From Candidatus Cloacimonadota bacterium (lineage in GTDB: Bacteria; Cloacimonadota; Cloacimonadia; JGIOTU-2), in the NCBI GenBank assembly GCA_014382685.1, contig JACNJG010000098.1, positions 1 through 28,867 on the forward strand: 28,867 bases of DNA. Direction: 5' to 3'. Both the position numbers and the translations under genes were made by a program. This document shows, piece after piece, positions 1 to 8,380 of this stretch; the stretch's first letter is position 1; each line of letters opens with the position of its first letter. The notes under the pieces are model-generated. The model saw only the letters and a list, made by a program, of their open reading frames with translations. It had not been told where the DNA came from and made no database searches.

Positions 1-19
1 GACTCGCCGACTCCAAATC
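1..19. repeat. REP-like repeat, 3' side of RAYT gene
   Basis: The first 19 bases of the window match bases 684-702 on the other side of the transposase gene at 17 of 19 positions and in the same orientation (shared core CCGACTCCAAATC). The element is probably cut by the window edge. I read it as the second REP-like repeat of the RAYT locus. Confidence 0.6.
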
Positions 20-22
20 ATT

Positions 23-586
23 TTATGGTTCTCTCACTTTTACTTTATCAAATGGGTATTTCTTCTTTATAAAAAGCATTTCATTTTCATCCTTTTCAAA
101 ATAATCTTTATAACTGCAAAATTTGTAATCCTCACTCTTTGTAACATACTCATGTTTTACCGGATTATAATGAATATAATTAAATCTGGCATAAAAGGAA
201 TTTTCCGAAGTTATCACTGTATCCCAGTATTGATACCAAACCTGCCTGCCGTTAATGTTATCCATCTTATTTATGGTAATTGCTGTAAAGCGATGAATAT
301 CAGCAATAATTTTTGATAATTTACCAGCATTATTTTTTGAATTCATAAGTAAATGATAATGATTATCCGCCACAAAATAGGCAATCATTTTCCAATCGTT
401 TCGATTAATGAAATTCATAAAAATAGAGTCAAGCAATATCTGCTTTCTTTCATCATCATAAAACGGTCTTATGTTTTTTAATGTATGAGCTGTTATGATG
501 TAATATGCATTATTCAGGAAAAGATGCGCTGGTGAATGCTTGTAATTCGTAAATTCTTTAAAGTTCTTATTAATATCGAATAACAT
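23..586 (-). CDS. REP-associated tyrosine transposase (RAYT, Y1/IS200-like)
   Basis: A 187-aa single-domain HUH nuclease of the IS200/Y1 superfamily, the kind that processes REP palindromes in single-stranded DNA. The metal-binding HUH-type motif appears as NHYHLL at about residue 75. The catalytic tyrosine lies in RFNYIHYNPVKH at about residues 133-144, the usual RAYT signature. The length is normal and no frameshift is seen. The start is supported by AAGGAAA about 7 nt upstream of the ATG. REP-like palindromes lie on both sides (1-19 and 604-713), which argues for a domesticated RAYT rather than a mobile IS200, because no IS200 ends or accessory tnpB are visible. The exact DNA target is inferred only from these flanking palindromes. 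Confidence 0.85.
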   Translation of the reverse strand: MLFDINKNFKEFTNYKHSPAHLFLNNAYYIITAHTLKNIRPFYDDERKQILLDSIFMNFINRNDWKMIAYFVADNHYHLLMNSKNNAGKLSKIIADIHRFTAITINKMDNINGRQVWYQYWDTVITSENSFYARFNYIHYNPVKHEYVTKSEDYKFCSYKDYFEKDENEMLFIKKKYPFDKVKVREP

Positions 587-603
587 TTTATTTCCTTTTT
601 TTT

Positions 604-713
604 GGAGTAGCCGTTTTTGGAGTATGACGAGTCTCTCGTCACAAAGCCGAGGGACTCGGCTACTCCAAACATTTCGGCGACGGAGTCACCGACTCCAAAT
701 CGGCGAGGCACTC
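604..713. repeat. REP/BIME-like nested palindromes upstream of RAYT
   Basis: This stretch is a set of perfect short inverted repeats. GGAGTAGCCG (604-613) pairs with CGGCTACTCC (657-666). Inside lie GACGAG/CTCGTC (626-631, 635-640) and AGCCGAG/CTCGGCT (645-651, 655-661). A separate GGAGTC-ACC-GACTCC hairpin follows at 683-697. The last unit resembles the repeat at 1-19. The outer arm and the AGCCGAG hairpin share bases, so alternative foldings are possible. This is the composition expected of a RAYT substrate region. An open frame across it is repeat-derived and is not counted as a gene. Confidence 0.75.
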
Positions 714-780
714 ACCTAAACTAAAATATAAGAAACTGCTTCCTAACTAACAATATAGAAACAATTTAAGAGTTTCTCTA

Positions 781-1065
781 TTAATCTCTTTTATCCATAT
801 ATTTCTTGATCTGTCGCTTCTCCCAATCTTTGCCAAATATACCCTGAGCGCAAAATACATGGAAGCCGTGAGCTAACAAACCGATCCCCCATCCAAGAAG
901 TGACCAATAAAACCACAAGTGATGAGGGGTGGTCAGCATATTAACAATAAATATTCCAAGATTAACTATGATATACACTGCGAGATGTGACCAAAATCCC
1001 CTGACCTCATCAACCCGCATTTTTGCTCTTTTGTATTCTTCTGAATCCTTGTCATGCATTGTCAT
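781..1065 (-). CDS. 2TM domain-containing small membrane protein
   Basis: A 94-aa protein with a charged N-terminus (HDKDSEEYKRAKMRVDEVRG), two hydrophobic helices (about residues 25-45 and 52-72) and a basic tail ending KKYMDKRD. This matches the 2TM family (Pfam 2TM), found both as stand-alone proteins and attached to sensors; its function is unknown. I chose the ATG at 1065 because AAGGGAG sits 6 nt upstream. An in-frame ATG at 1092 would extend it by 9 residues but lies deeper inside mscS. With the chosen start it overlaps the 3' end of mscS by 14 nt, which suggests translational coupling and membrane co-expression. Confidence 0.75.
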   Translation of the reverse strand: MTMHDKDSEEYKRAKMRVDEVRGFWSHLAVYIIVNLGIFIVNMLTTPHHLWFYWSLLGWGIGLLAHGFHVFCAQGIFGKDWEKRQIKKYMDKRD

Positions 1066-2023
1066 TCTGTTCTCCCTTATTTGTTTTTTCATCCATATCT
1101 GCTAATTTCTCGGAACTTTTTATGGAGAAATCCTTGAGATTTTCATAATATATTCTTTGTGTTGGATATGCAAGATCAATGTCTTCTGTGTTATTAAAAG
1201 CGATCAGAATATCCTCCCAAATAGCATGCTCACTTGCACGTCTGTGCCTGGGTTCGCAGAGATAACGAATAGTTAGAAGCACACCGCTGTTTTTGACGCT
1301 TGTATAAACTGTTGGCGTAAGATTTTTATAGAATATCATGAATTTGCGTGATGCTTCCTTGATCCTGCGTTCCGCATGTGGAGTGACATGTTCTGCATGC
1401 TTGTTCCCGATTTGCTGAAGTATCGTTTTTGCTTTTTGCCAGTTACTTTCAAACGTTATCAGAACAGGTATCTCATCCCAGATATATTGAAATCCTTTGC
1501 TGAAATTGGCAAGTACATCATTGAGAACTTGATTATTAGGAATATGTATGACTCGTCCGGTGCTCTGATCTGCATCGACCCAATTGCGGATTTCCAGTAA
1601 GCTGAATTGAAAAAGCCGGATGTCGATCACATCTCCTGCATGCTTACCAACCTGTATCCTGTCACCCACCTCGAAAGGTCTGCGCCATACAATAAAGATC
1701 CATCCTGCAATGTCCGTAATAATGTCTTTAAGTGCAATGGCTAAACCGGCAGTAAGCAATCCGAGAAATGTTGCAAGAGACTGGAATGCCTGGAGCCAGA
1801 CTCGTCCAAGAATAAGAAACCCGATGAATACAAAAATATAAGTGAGCGTTTTCTTCCAGCGATAGCGTTTGAGGGGTTCTTCAATATTCTTCCACATGAT
1901 CTTGAGCACGATCAGATGTATGATCTTTAGTACTACAACAACGAAGATCGATATTACGATCTTACCCAGAATATCCTGCTCGATATTCGTCAGATTATGT
2001 AGCCATGTCGAAAATTGATCCAT
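1052..2023 (-). CDS. MscS-family small-conductance mechanosensitive channel
   Basis: A 323-aa inner-membrane channel that would open under hypo-osmotic tension. Hydrophobic segments lie near residues 18-42, 62-80 and 85-115. The last contains the pore-lining TM3-like run GLLTAGLAIALKDIITDI. The MscS beta domain follows (RRPFEVGDRIQVGKHAGDV, about residues 114-132), then a soluble alpha/beta C-terminal domain and a hydrophilic tail. The gene starts 6 nt after glmM and overlaps the 2TM gene at its end, so it belongs to the porX-tsaE-glmM run. The length is typical of compact MscS paralogues. Ion selectivity cannot be read from the sequence. Confidence 0.9.
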   Translation of the reverse strand: MDQFSTWLHNLTNIEQDILGKIVISIFVVVVLKIIHLIVLKIMWKNIEEPLKRYRWKKTLTYIFVFIGFLILGRVWLQAFQSLATFLGLLTAGLAIALKDIITDIAGWIFIVWRRPFEVGDRIQVGKHAGDVIDIRLFQFSLLEIRNWVDADQSTGRVIHIPNNQVLNDVLANFSKGFQYIWDEIPVLITFESNWQKAKTILQQIGNKHAEHVTPHAERRIKEASRKFMIFYKNLTPTVYTSVKNSGVLLTIRYLCEPRHRRASEHAIWEDILIAFNNTEDIDLAYPTQRIYYENLKDFSIKSSEKLADMDEKTNKGEQNDNA

Positions 2024-2029
2024 TATTTC

Positions 2030-3376
2030 TTACCTAAAATATTTTTTAATGATCTGTTCACACAGTATTTTTGATTCTTTTTCAGAGGAACTTTCAGCAA
2101 TGATGCGCACGATCGGTTCGGTACCTGATTTTCGTATATGTATCCAAAAGTCCGAATCAATTATTTTAATACCATCCTGCGTATCAAGTTTTTTATCGGA
2201 AAAATCATTTATGATATTTTTACTCACTTTTTTAAAATCAATATTTTCTGCAATATCTAGCTTGGTTTTGTGCATATAGTATTTTGGGATTTCTGATGCC
2301 AATTCAGATATTTTCTTTCCGTAAGTTGCCATATATGAGAGGATAAGAGCCATTCCAAGCGGAGCATCACGTGTGAAGTGAAGATCGGGCAAAATGATTC
2401 CACCATTGCCTTCACCCCCTATCACGCAATTGTGCTCCTTCATTGCTTCTGCAACGTTGATCTCACCTACAGAAGATCGATAAATTTCAACTTCGTTTTC
2501 CTTTGCGATCACATCCGAAGCCATCGATGAAGATAAATTCGTAGCAATATTTCCTTTCTTTTGTGACAGCACATATTTTTCCGACAAAAGAAGCGTATAT
2601 TCGGTTCCGAGTGCCTTGCCATCATCCGAAACAATGGATAATCTATCCACATCGGGATCAGTGGCAAAACCAATATCAGCACTATGTTTTTTTACTTCAT
2701 TTGTAAGAGCACCAAGATTTTCTGCTGCAGGTTCTGCAATGCGTGAGAACATGCCATTCGGTTCCGAGTACAACTCTATGACTTCACAGCCAAGCGCTTT
2801 TAGCAGAAATGGTGACATCAAACCACCTGCACCATTCGTAGAATCTATAACTACTTTGAAATTCTTTTCTTTTATCTTATCTGCCGCTATAATAGGAAGT
2901 TTCATGATCGCCTTTATATGGTCATCAATAGCGCAAACATATTGAGATGATGATCCAATATGAGCCCAATCGAGGTCTTTTAACTCATCTTCCTGAATGT
3001 TCCAGAAATCCTGTGATTGTGCCGGCGTCAAAAAAGTGCCTGAGTTATTTATGAGCTTTAGTGCATTCCACTCCTGGGGATTATGGCTCGCAGTGATCGC
3101 AATGCCTCCGCCAGCATTAAGATTTTCAACAGCAAGTAGAATTGTAGGCGTCGGGCAAATCCCAAGATCGATCACATCTGCACCAACTGACATCAAACCT
3201 GCAGAAACAGAGTTGAGCAGCATTTCTCCAGTTGTTCGGGAATCTCTTCCAACTACGACTTTTCTTCGTTTTGAAAACACCCCGAATCGTTTTGCAAAGG
3301 AGAGAACAAGCTCGGTAGTGAGAGAATCTCCGACAATTCCGCGAATTCCAGATACACTTTTCATCAATTTTGACAT
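2030..3376 (-). CDS. glmM: Phosphoglucosamine mutase-type phosphohexomutase
   Basis: A 448-aa member of the alpha-D-phosphohexomutase family, most likely interconverting glucosamine-6-P and glucosamine-1-P for UDP-GlcNAc and hence peptidoglycan. The phosphoserine loop is TASHNP with Ser97. The metal loop is DPDVDRLS near residue 240. The C-terminal phosphate-binding loop is RKSGTEPIVR near residue 420. All four domains appear complete and the length equals typical GlmM (about 445 aa). The start at 3376 is favoured because GAGG lies 7 nt upstream; an ATG four codons later, overlapping the tsaE stop, has no such site. It overlaps tsaE by 13 nt. A phosphomannomutase/phosphoglucomutase role cannot be excluded from sequence alone. 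Confidence 0.82.
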   Translation of the reverse strand: MSKLMKSVSGIRGIVGDSLTTELVLSFAKRFGVFSKRRKVVVGRDSRTTGEMLLNSVSAGLMSVGADVIDLGICPTPTILLAVENLNAGGGIAITASHNPQEWNALKLINNSGTFLTPAQSQDFWNIQEDELKDLDWAHIGSSSQYVCAIDDHIKAIMKLPIIAADKIKEKNFKVVIDSTNGAGGLMSPFLLKALGCEVIELYSEPNGMFSRIAEPAAENLGALTNEVKKHSADIGFATDPDVDRLSIVSDDGKALGTEYTLLLSEKYVLSQKKGNIATNLSSSMASDVIAKENEVEIYRSSVGEINVAEAMKEHNCVIGGEGNGGIILPDLHFTRDAPLGMALILSYMATYGKKISELASEIPKYYMHKTKLDIAENIDFKKVSKNIINDFSDKKLDTQDGIKIIDSDFWIHIRKSGTEPIVRIIAESSSEKESKILCEQIIKKYFR

Positions 3377-3828
3377 GGCACATCCTCATTTCTAATGATT
3401 TTTTTAATCCTTATTTTTCTGTGAGTTCCATTCACAATGTCAATTCTTATCTCAAAATATTCATCAGGCAGCAATTTTTCAACTTTCTCCGGCCATTCTA
3501 TAAAGAAAATTCCCTCTTCCATCAGAAGGTCGAAAAAACCGATCTTTTCAATTTCTTCAACGTTTTTCAGACGATAGAAATCAAAATGATATAGATAGGT
3601 TGAAGCTTCATAAATGTTCAGGATGGTAAAAGTCGGACTCGATACATAGCCGTCGAATCCCAATTCCTCAACTACCTTTTTCACAAAAAAAGTTTTTCCG
3701 CTGCCCAATTCACCTTTTAGCGCCACGACATCGCCAATTTGTAGTATATCAGCAAAATCCTTTGCGATCTGTGTAGTTTCCCTTTCAGAAGAGCTTGTAT
3801 ATTCCCGAAAATAAGAATCGTGAGCCAT
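3364..3828 (-). CDS. tsaE: tRNA threonylcarbamoyladenosine biosynthesis ATPase TsaE
   Basis: A 154-aa P-loop ATPase that works with TsaB and TsaD in making t6A37 on ANN-decoding tRNAs. The Walker A motif is GELGSGKT at about residues 39-46. Family-typical SSPTF appears near residue 63 and the later FIEWPEKV near residue 110. The length matches the family. The stop of porX lies 1 nt upstream of its ATG, and its 3' end overlaps glmM, so the three genes are almost certainly one transcript. tsaE next to a PorX-like gene is an arrangement I associate with Bacteroidetes-group genomes. Confidence 0.92.
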   Translation of the reverse strand: MAHDSYFREYTSSSERETTQIAKDFADILQIGDVVALKGELGSGKTFFVKKVVEELGFDGYVSSPTFTILNIYEASTYLYHFDFYRLKNVEEIEKIGFFDLLMEEGIFFIEWPEKVEKLLPDEYFEIRIDIVNGTHRKIRIKKIIRNEDVPCQN

Positions 3829-3829
3829 T

Positions 3830-5386
3830 TTATTTCTTGGGCGTTAAAACGGAGACAGGCAGGATCATTTCTTCCATGGAAACTCCGCCGTGCTGATAAG
3901 TACCGTCGAATTTACGCTTGTACTCATTATAAGCAGTTGGATACACAAAGTAATGATCACCTTTGGCAAAGATAAAGTTCTCTACAACGTTTTCAATAGG
4001 AAGTCCAAATCTTTTCGGATCTGAAACTTTGATAGTATGCCTGTCATTACATGTGATATTCTTGCCGTGTTTTGAGCGCAATCCGGATGAAATTTCCTTA
4101 TCACTGATAACCTTTGTGGCATGCTCAACTTTTATCGAACCGTGATCGGTTGTCAGAATTACAACAGCATCCTGTTTGGCAATAAGTTTGAGTGTTTGAT
4201 AGAACTGCGAATTCAAAAACCACAGCTTTGTTAATGAACGCAGTGCACGGTCGTTAGGTATTATCTCCTGAAGTATCTCATCCTTAAATCTGTGATGAAG
4301 CAGCAGGTCCAAAAAGTTATACACGAGAACGACCAATCGCTCTTTTTTATAGGAAGGTATCTTTTTTGTGACATACTCGCCTTCCTCAGTATTCAGTACC
4401 TTTATATACTTACTTCGATGCGGCATGGGGATATCCATTTTCTTGAGCTGTTCATCCATGAAAAAGTGCTCATCGCGGTTAAAACTGCTTTCCACTTCTT
4501 TGCTGGTGCGCCAGAATTGTGGGTACACTTTCGCGATCTTGCCGGGCATCATACCGCTGAAAATTGCATTTCGAGAATAAGGTGTTGATGTGGGCAAAAT
4601 TGAATAATAATAATCCGTTTTCACATTGAAAAGCTCTTCAATAAAGGGCTTTAATACCATGAATTGATCGAGTCGCAGACAGTCGAGAACAACAAAATAC
4701 ACAACCTTCTTCGTGTATAATCTGTCAGCAGCGTATTTTCTTACAATATCAGGAGAAAGCACAGGTCCGTCAGATTGAGTGAGAAAATCTTCATAATGAG
4801 TAGCGATATAGTTTGAAAACTCGGTATCGCAATTTTTCTTTTCATACGAGTGCATTTGAATGATATCTTCGTAATAGAGCTGATCCAGCTTCAGATCCCA
4901 CTCTGCAAGAGAGCGATAGATATCTATCCAATCCTGCCAGTTCGGTTCTGCGAAGAGTTTTTGATTAAGTTTTGCTGAGAATTCTGCGTATTCCTCACCG
5001 GTTCTATTTCTGCGGATCTCTTCTGACATCAATATCTTCTTTAGGGACATCAGTATCTGGTTGGGGTTGATAGGTTTGATGATATAATCTGTGATCTGCT
5101 GGGCGATCGCTTTGTTCATCAAACCCTCTTCTTCGTTCTTTGTGACCATTACCACAGGCAGACTTTCGTTGAGCTTCTTTATCTGCACAAGAGTTTCCAG
5201 TCCGTCAAGCCCTGGCATCATTTCATCGAGAAGAACGATATCAAAATTTTGTTCTTCCACGAGTTCAATGCCGTCGTTTCCATTGGATGCAGAAACCACT
5301 TCGAAATTTCTTTCTTCCAGAAATATAATATGTGGTTTGAGCATCTGTATTTCATCATCTATCCATAGTATCTTTGCTTTTTTCAT
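3830..5386 (-). CDS. porX: PorX-like response regulator with PglZ effector domain
   Basis: A 518-aa two-domain regulator. Residues 1-120 form a receiver domain: acidic pocket D10-D11, phospho-acceptor D54 in VLLDEMMPG, and the conserved Lys in DYIIKPINP. After a helical linker, a PglZ/alkaline-phosphatase-fold domain occupies about residues 210-518, with FVVLDCLRLDQ, the presumed nucleophile Thr in LPTSTPYSRNAIFSG, and the metal-ligand motif LTTDHGS. This architecture and length match PorX, which with PorY controls type IX secretion in Bacteroidetes and whose PglZ domain has been reported to cleave phosphodiesters in oligonucleotides. No porY-like kinase or T9SS gene is in the window, so its targets here are unknown. 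AGGA lies upstream of the ATG. Confidence 0.85.
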   Translation of the reverse strand: MKKAKILWIDDEIQMLKPHIIFLEERNFEVVSASNGNDGIELVEEQNFDIVLLDEMMPGLDGLETLVQIKKLNESLPVVMVTKNEEEGLMNKAIAQQITDYIIKPINPNQILMSLKKILMSEEIRRNRTGEEYAEFSAKLNQKLFAEPNWQDWIDIYRSLAEWDLKLDQLYYEDIIQMHSYEKKNCDTEFSNYIATHYEDFLTQSDGPVLSPDIVRKYAADRLYTKKVVYFVVLDCLRLDQFMVLKPFIEELFNVKTDYYYSILPTSTPYSRNAIFSGMMPGKIAKVYPQFWRTSKEVESSFNRDEHFFMDEQLKKMDIPMPHRSKYIKVLNTEEGEYVTKKIPSYKKERLVVLVYNFLDLLLHHRFKDEILQEIIPNDRALRSLTKLWFLNSQFYQTLKLIAKQDAVVILTTDHGSIKVEHATKVISDKEISSGLRSKHGKNITCNDRHTIKVSDPKRFGLPIENVVENFIFAKGDHYFVYPTAYNEYKRKFDGTYQHGGVSMEEMILPVSVLTPKK

Positions 5387-5422
5387 TCTGTATTCCTTTC
5401 ATTAGAACTTATCAATTTATTA

Positions 5423-6217
5423 TCATACAACATCAAATAATGTTTTTTGTTTTTCTATCTCAACTTTTTTATTTCTTTTTATCTCTTCAATTTTACCATC
5501 CAATCTTTTTAATATAACATCATAATATTCTTTTGATATTTCTATTGTTATGAAATTTCGTTTTAGTCTCTTGGCAACTGCCACAGTTGTTCCTGTACCT
5601 CCGAAAGGATCTAAAACTAAATCACCATTATTAGAACTTGTTTTTATTATAAGCTCTAATAAATCTTCAGGCATCTGACAGGGATGCTCCCCTATCCGTT
5701 CTTTAAAAGTACCGCAAACTCTTGAAATTTGCCAAACATCATCAGGAATCTTTCCTAAAGGATTTGCTCGTTTATCTTTGTAGATCAGCTGTCTTGCAGA
5801 AGGAACCCTTATATCTTTATCATTAAATATAAATCGTTCTTTGTCCTTAGTAAAATATAAAATATGTGTATGGGAACGATTAAATTTCTTCCTCTGATTT
5901 TGTCCAAAAGTGTAGTACCAAATAATCCAATTTCTATAATAAAAGCCTGTTTTTTTTAAAATTATATTTATCTCTGCTGCGAACTCATCGCCAATTGCAA
6001 TGTATATTGTTCCGTTATTTTTAAGCAATCTATATGTTTCCTTTATCCATTTTTCTGACCAGTTATAGTAGTCTTCAAAAGGCATATTATCATTATGAAC
6101 ATCATATTTTATTCCAATATTAAAAGGTGGATCTGCAAATACTAAATCTACCGATTTGTCTGGCAATGTTCTCATAATCTCTATGCAATCGCCTAAATAT
6201 ACTTTATTTATTTCCAT
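5423..6217 (-). CDS. Type II DNA methyltransferase (beta-class, N6-adenine/N4-cytosine)
   Basis: A 264-aa AdoMet-dependent DNA methyltransferase. The catalytic motif IV ADPPFNI lies near residue 30. The AdoMet-binding motif I DPFGGTGTT lies near residue 205. This IV-before-I order defines the beta class. DPPF, rather than SPPY, favours N6-adenine methylation. It directly follows the putative endonuclease gene (2 nt gap) with GGGAG 8 nt before its ATG, so the two are translationally coupled. Its role would be to protect host DNA from the partner nuclease. The recognition site cannot be read from the sequence. Base composition is more A/T-rich than in the flanking housekeeping genes, consistent with lateral acquisition. 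Confidence 0.88.
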   Translation of the reverse strand: MEINKVYLGDCIEIMRTLPDKSVDLVFADPPFNIGIKYDVHNDNMPFEDYYNWSEKWIKETYRLLKNNGTIYIAIGDEFAAEINIILKKTGFYYRNWIIWYYTFGQNQRKKFNRSHTHILYFTKDKERFIFNDKDIRVPSARQLIYKDKRANPLGKIPDDVWQISRVCGTFKERIGEHPCQMPEDLLELIIKTSSNNGDLVLDPFGGTGTTVAVAKRLKRNFITIEISKEYYDVILKRLDGKIEEIKRNKKVEIEKQKTLFDVV

Positions 6218-6219
6218 TC

Positions 6220-7056
6220 TTATTCTCCCAGATTGAATAACTGACAGGGTTTTATCTTAAATTGTAATTTTGTAGGATCCGGAGTTCCACCTTTTCTTTG
6301 CATAGTGATTTTTCCAATATGTAAACTCCCTCTTGGTGAAATTTCAACATCATCAGATCCAAAAAAATTCATTACGGTATTTATGTTTTTTAGTGTCCAA
6401 GTCGTGGTCTTTTCTTGTTTATTGAGTTTTGTAACTAACATCCAGCCGGCAGACAATCCACCTCTGCCTTTAATAATATCGCTTACTACAAGGATTTTGT
6501 TCTCTTTGAAAAACTGAATTATTTTCTTTTGAATTACTTCGGGCATTTCAGTTAGAAACAACCTTCTCTTGTCTTTCGGTTTTATTTTACCAATTAACTT
6601 TTTCTGACTTTTAGGAATAATTTCACCAGTAAAAAGTTTTAACCACAGTGTTATTTCATTGTCAAATCTCCACATTTCCTGATAAAAGTCAACAGTTCTT
6701 TTGTCAATTTGATTATAGTCAGTGTCAGAATTTGCTTTTTTAAGCGATAGATTTTCAATTTTAAGTATATTTCCAATCTTTATGATAATTCTTATCTGAG
6801 CATCTGCTTTTTTAAATCTCACAAACTGCTCATATTCTTCTTCACTAACTCCAAACTTACTTAAATCACTTTTTTTTATTCTCGTAGGAACTTGAATCGC
6901 TTTTACAGAATCAAGTTTTTTAATATTGTAGCCCATAATTTTAAGCCATTGTTGAGATTCTTTATCCTTTTTCCAGACGTTAAACTTTTTACAAATAGCT
7001 TTTTCATTTTCAAATCCACCTTTTGCAGTCTTTGAACCAAGTTCTGTTCTATTCAT
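6220..7056 (-). CDS. Probable type II restriction endonuclease
   Basis: A 278-aa soluble protein with no membrane segments. It is assigned mainly by its position immediately upstream of a type II methyltransferase. It also has restriction-enzyme-like features: the N-terminal GSKTAKGGFENE block and a central stretch where an Asp (KKADAQIRI, about residue 88) is followed about 20 residues later by SLKK and then YNQIDKRTV. That could be a PD-(D/E)xK core in a divergent S-x-K form. I have an unconfirmed impression of similarity to HinfI-type enzymes. A weak AAAGAG precedes the ATG. The protein is Lys/Ile/Asn-rich, unlike its neighbours. The active-site reading is tentative. Confidence 0.6.
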   Translation of the reverse strand: MNRTELGSKTAKGGFENEKAICKKFNVWKKDKESQQWLKIMGYNIKKLDSVKAIQVPTRIKKSDLSKFGVSEEEYEQFVRFKKADAQIRIIIKIGNILKIENLSLKKANSDTDYNQIDKRTVDFYQEMWRFDNEITLWLKLFTGEIIPKSQKKLIGKIKPKDKRRLFLTEMPEVIQKKIIQFFKENKILVVSDIIKGRGGLSAGWMLVTKLNKQEKTTTWTLKNINTVMNFFGSDDVEISPRGSLHIGKITMQRKGGTPDPTKLQFKIKPCQLFNLGE

Positions 7057-7191
7057 ATTTTAACTCTTTATGCAAAATTTCAGATAACATTAAAGTTAAT
7101 CAACAATCTTCTATTTATATTTAAAAGTTTCATATATGTGAGAAGTTGAGCTCTATGGTTTTAAATGACTTCTTCGTACTCATTTTAATAA

Positions 7192-8328
7192 TTATATATT
7201 TTGGACATCATCGGAACGTGTGTAGCGTTCGATAAAATTGTTTTTATATTCCGAGAAAGTGCCACTGTTAATGGCTTCTCTTATTTCTTTGATCAGAGTA
7301 TTATAAAATGTCAAGTTATGTATTGTCGTTAATCGGACACCAAGTATCTCTTTCACATTGATGAGATGGCGTATATAGGCGCGAGAGAAATTTCTGCATG
7401 CATAGCAATCGCAATCATCCTGAAGCGGGTGGAAATCTTCTTTATATTTACCATTTTGTACTGTAAGTCTGCCATCTCTGGTAAATGCCTGCCCATTTCG
7501 TGCATGACGCGTGGGCATCACACAATCAAACATATCCACCCCGTGCTCGATATTCTCAAGCAGATCGAGTGGTGTTCCCACACCCATTAGGTAGCGAGGT
7601 CTATTTTTTGGCAGAACCCTATCCATCAGGTTAACAATTCGTAGCATGTCCTCCTTATTTTCACCCACAGCTAAACCTCCAATTGCATAGCCGGGAAAAT
7701 CAATGCTGATAAGTTCTTTTGCGTTCTCTTCTCGCAGGTCATCATAAATACTTCCCTGCACTATTCCAAATAGGGATTGCTCTCCACCGAGCTGCTCATG
7801 CTTGATCTTGCAGCGTTTTGCCCAGCGAACAGACATCTCTGCGGATTCCTTTGCGTATTCCTTTGTACATGGATGGGGAGCACACTCATCAAGCACCATA
7901 ATTATATCAGCACCAAGATTGTGCTCGATCTCCATTACCCGCTCTGGACTGAAAAGATGATAACTGCCGTCAATGTGCGATTGAAATTCGATGCCCTGTT
8001 CCGTTATCTTCCTGAACTGCTGCAAGCTCATAACCTGGAAACCGCCGCTATCTGTAAGCATATTCCTGTCCCAGTTGATAAAAGAGTGGAGTCCCCCTGC
8101 TTTTTTTATGAGTTCATCTCCAGGGCGAAGATATAAATGATAGGTATTTCCAAGAATTATATCAAATCCGATGTTCTCTAATTCCTCAGGTGAAGTTGCT
8201 TTTACTGAGCCGAGTGTGCCTACAGGCATAAATACCGGAGTTTTGATTGTTCCATGAGGAAGTGTAAGCTCTCCTGTACGAGCTGAAGTGATCGTATCCT
8301 GAGTATGAACTGAAAACTTGAAACTCAT
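7192..8328 (-). CDS. tgt: Queuine/preQ1 tRNA-guanine transglycosylase
   Basis: A 378-aa enzyme exchanging G34 for preQ1 (or queuine) in GUN-anticodon tRNAs. The substrate-binding block LTDSGGFQVMSL with the general-acid Asp lies near residues 90-102. The nucleophile Asp lies in MFDCVMPTR near residue 267. The zinc site is CDCYACR followed by the distal His in TTIHN. All are intact, and the length is typical (about 375 aa). AAAAGGAACC precedes the ATG. It is separated from the restriction-modification pair by 135 bp and from rseP by a repeat-filled 426 bp, so it may be a single-gene transcript. Confidence 0.95.
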   Translation of the reverse strand: MSFKFSVHTQDTITSARTGELTLPHGTIKTPVFMPVGTLGSVKATSPEELENIGFDIILGNTYHLYLRPGDELIKKAGGLHSFINWDRNMLTDSGGFQVMSLQQFRKITEQGIEFQSHIDGSYHLFSPERVMEIEHNLGADIIMVLDECAPHPCTKEYAKESAEMSVRWAKRCKIKHEQLGGEQSLFGIVQGSIYDDLREENAKELISIDFPGYAIGGLAVGENKEDMLRIVNLMDRVLPKNRPRYLMGVGTPLDLLENIEHGVDMFDCVMPTRHARNGQAFTRDGRLTVQNGKYKEDFHPLQDDCDCYACRNFSRAYIRHLINVKEILGVRLTTIHNLTFYNTLIKEIREAINSGTFSEYKNNFIERYTRSDDVQNI

Positions 8329-8380
8329 TCTATGGTTCCTTTTATTTTCAAGTTGGTCGATATACTAAACATAAAAACTA

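Noticed and set aside
514..711. 65-codon frame on the minus strand overlapping the RAYT start
   Set aside because: It is translated from the palindromic repeat and out of frame with the transposase; it has no family resemblance and no ribosome-binding site.
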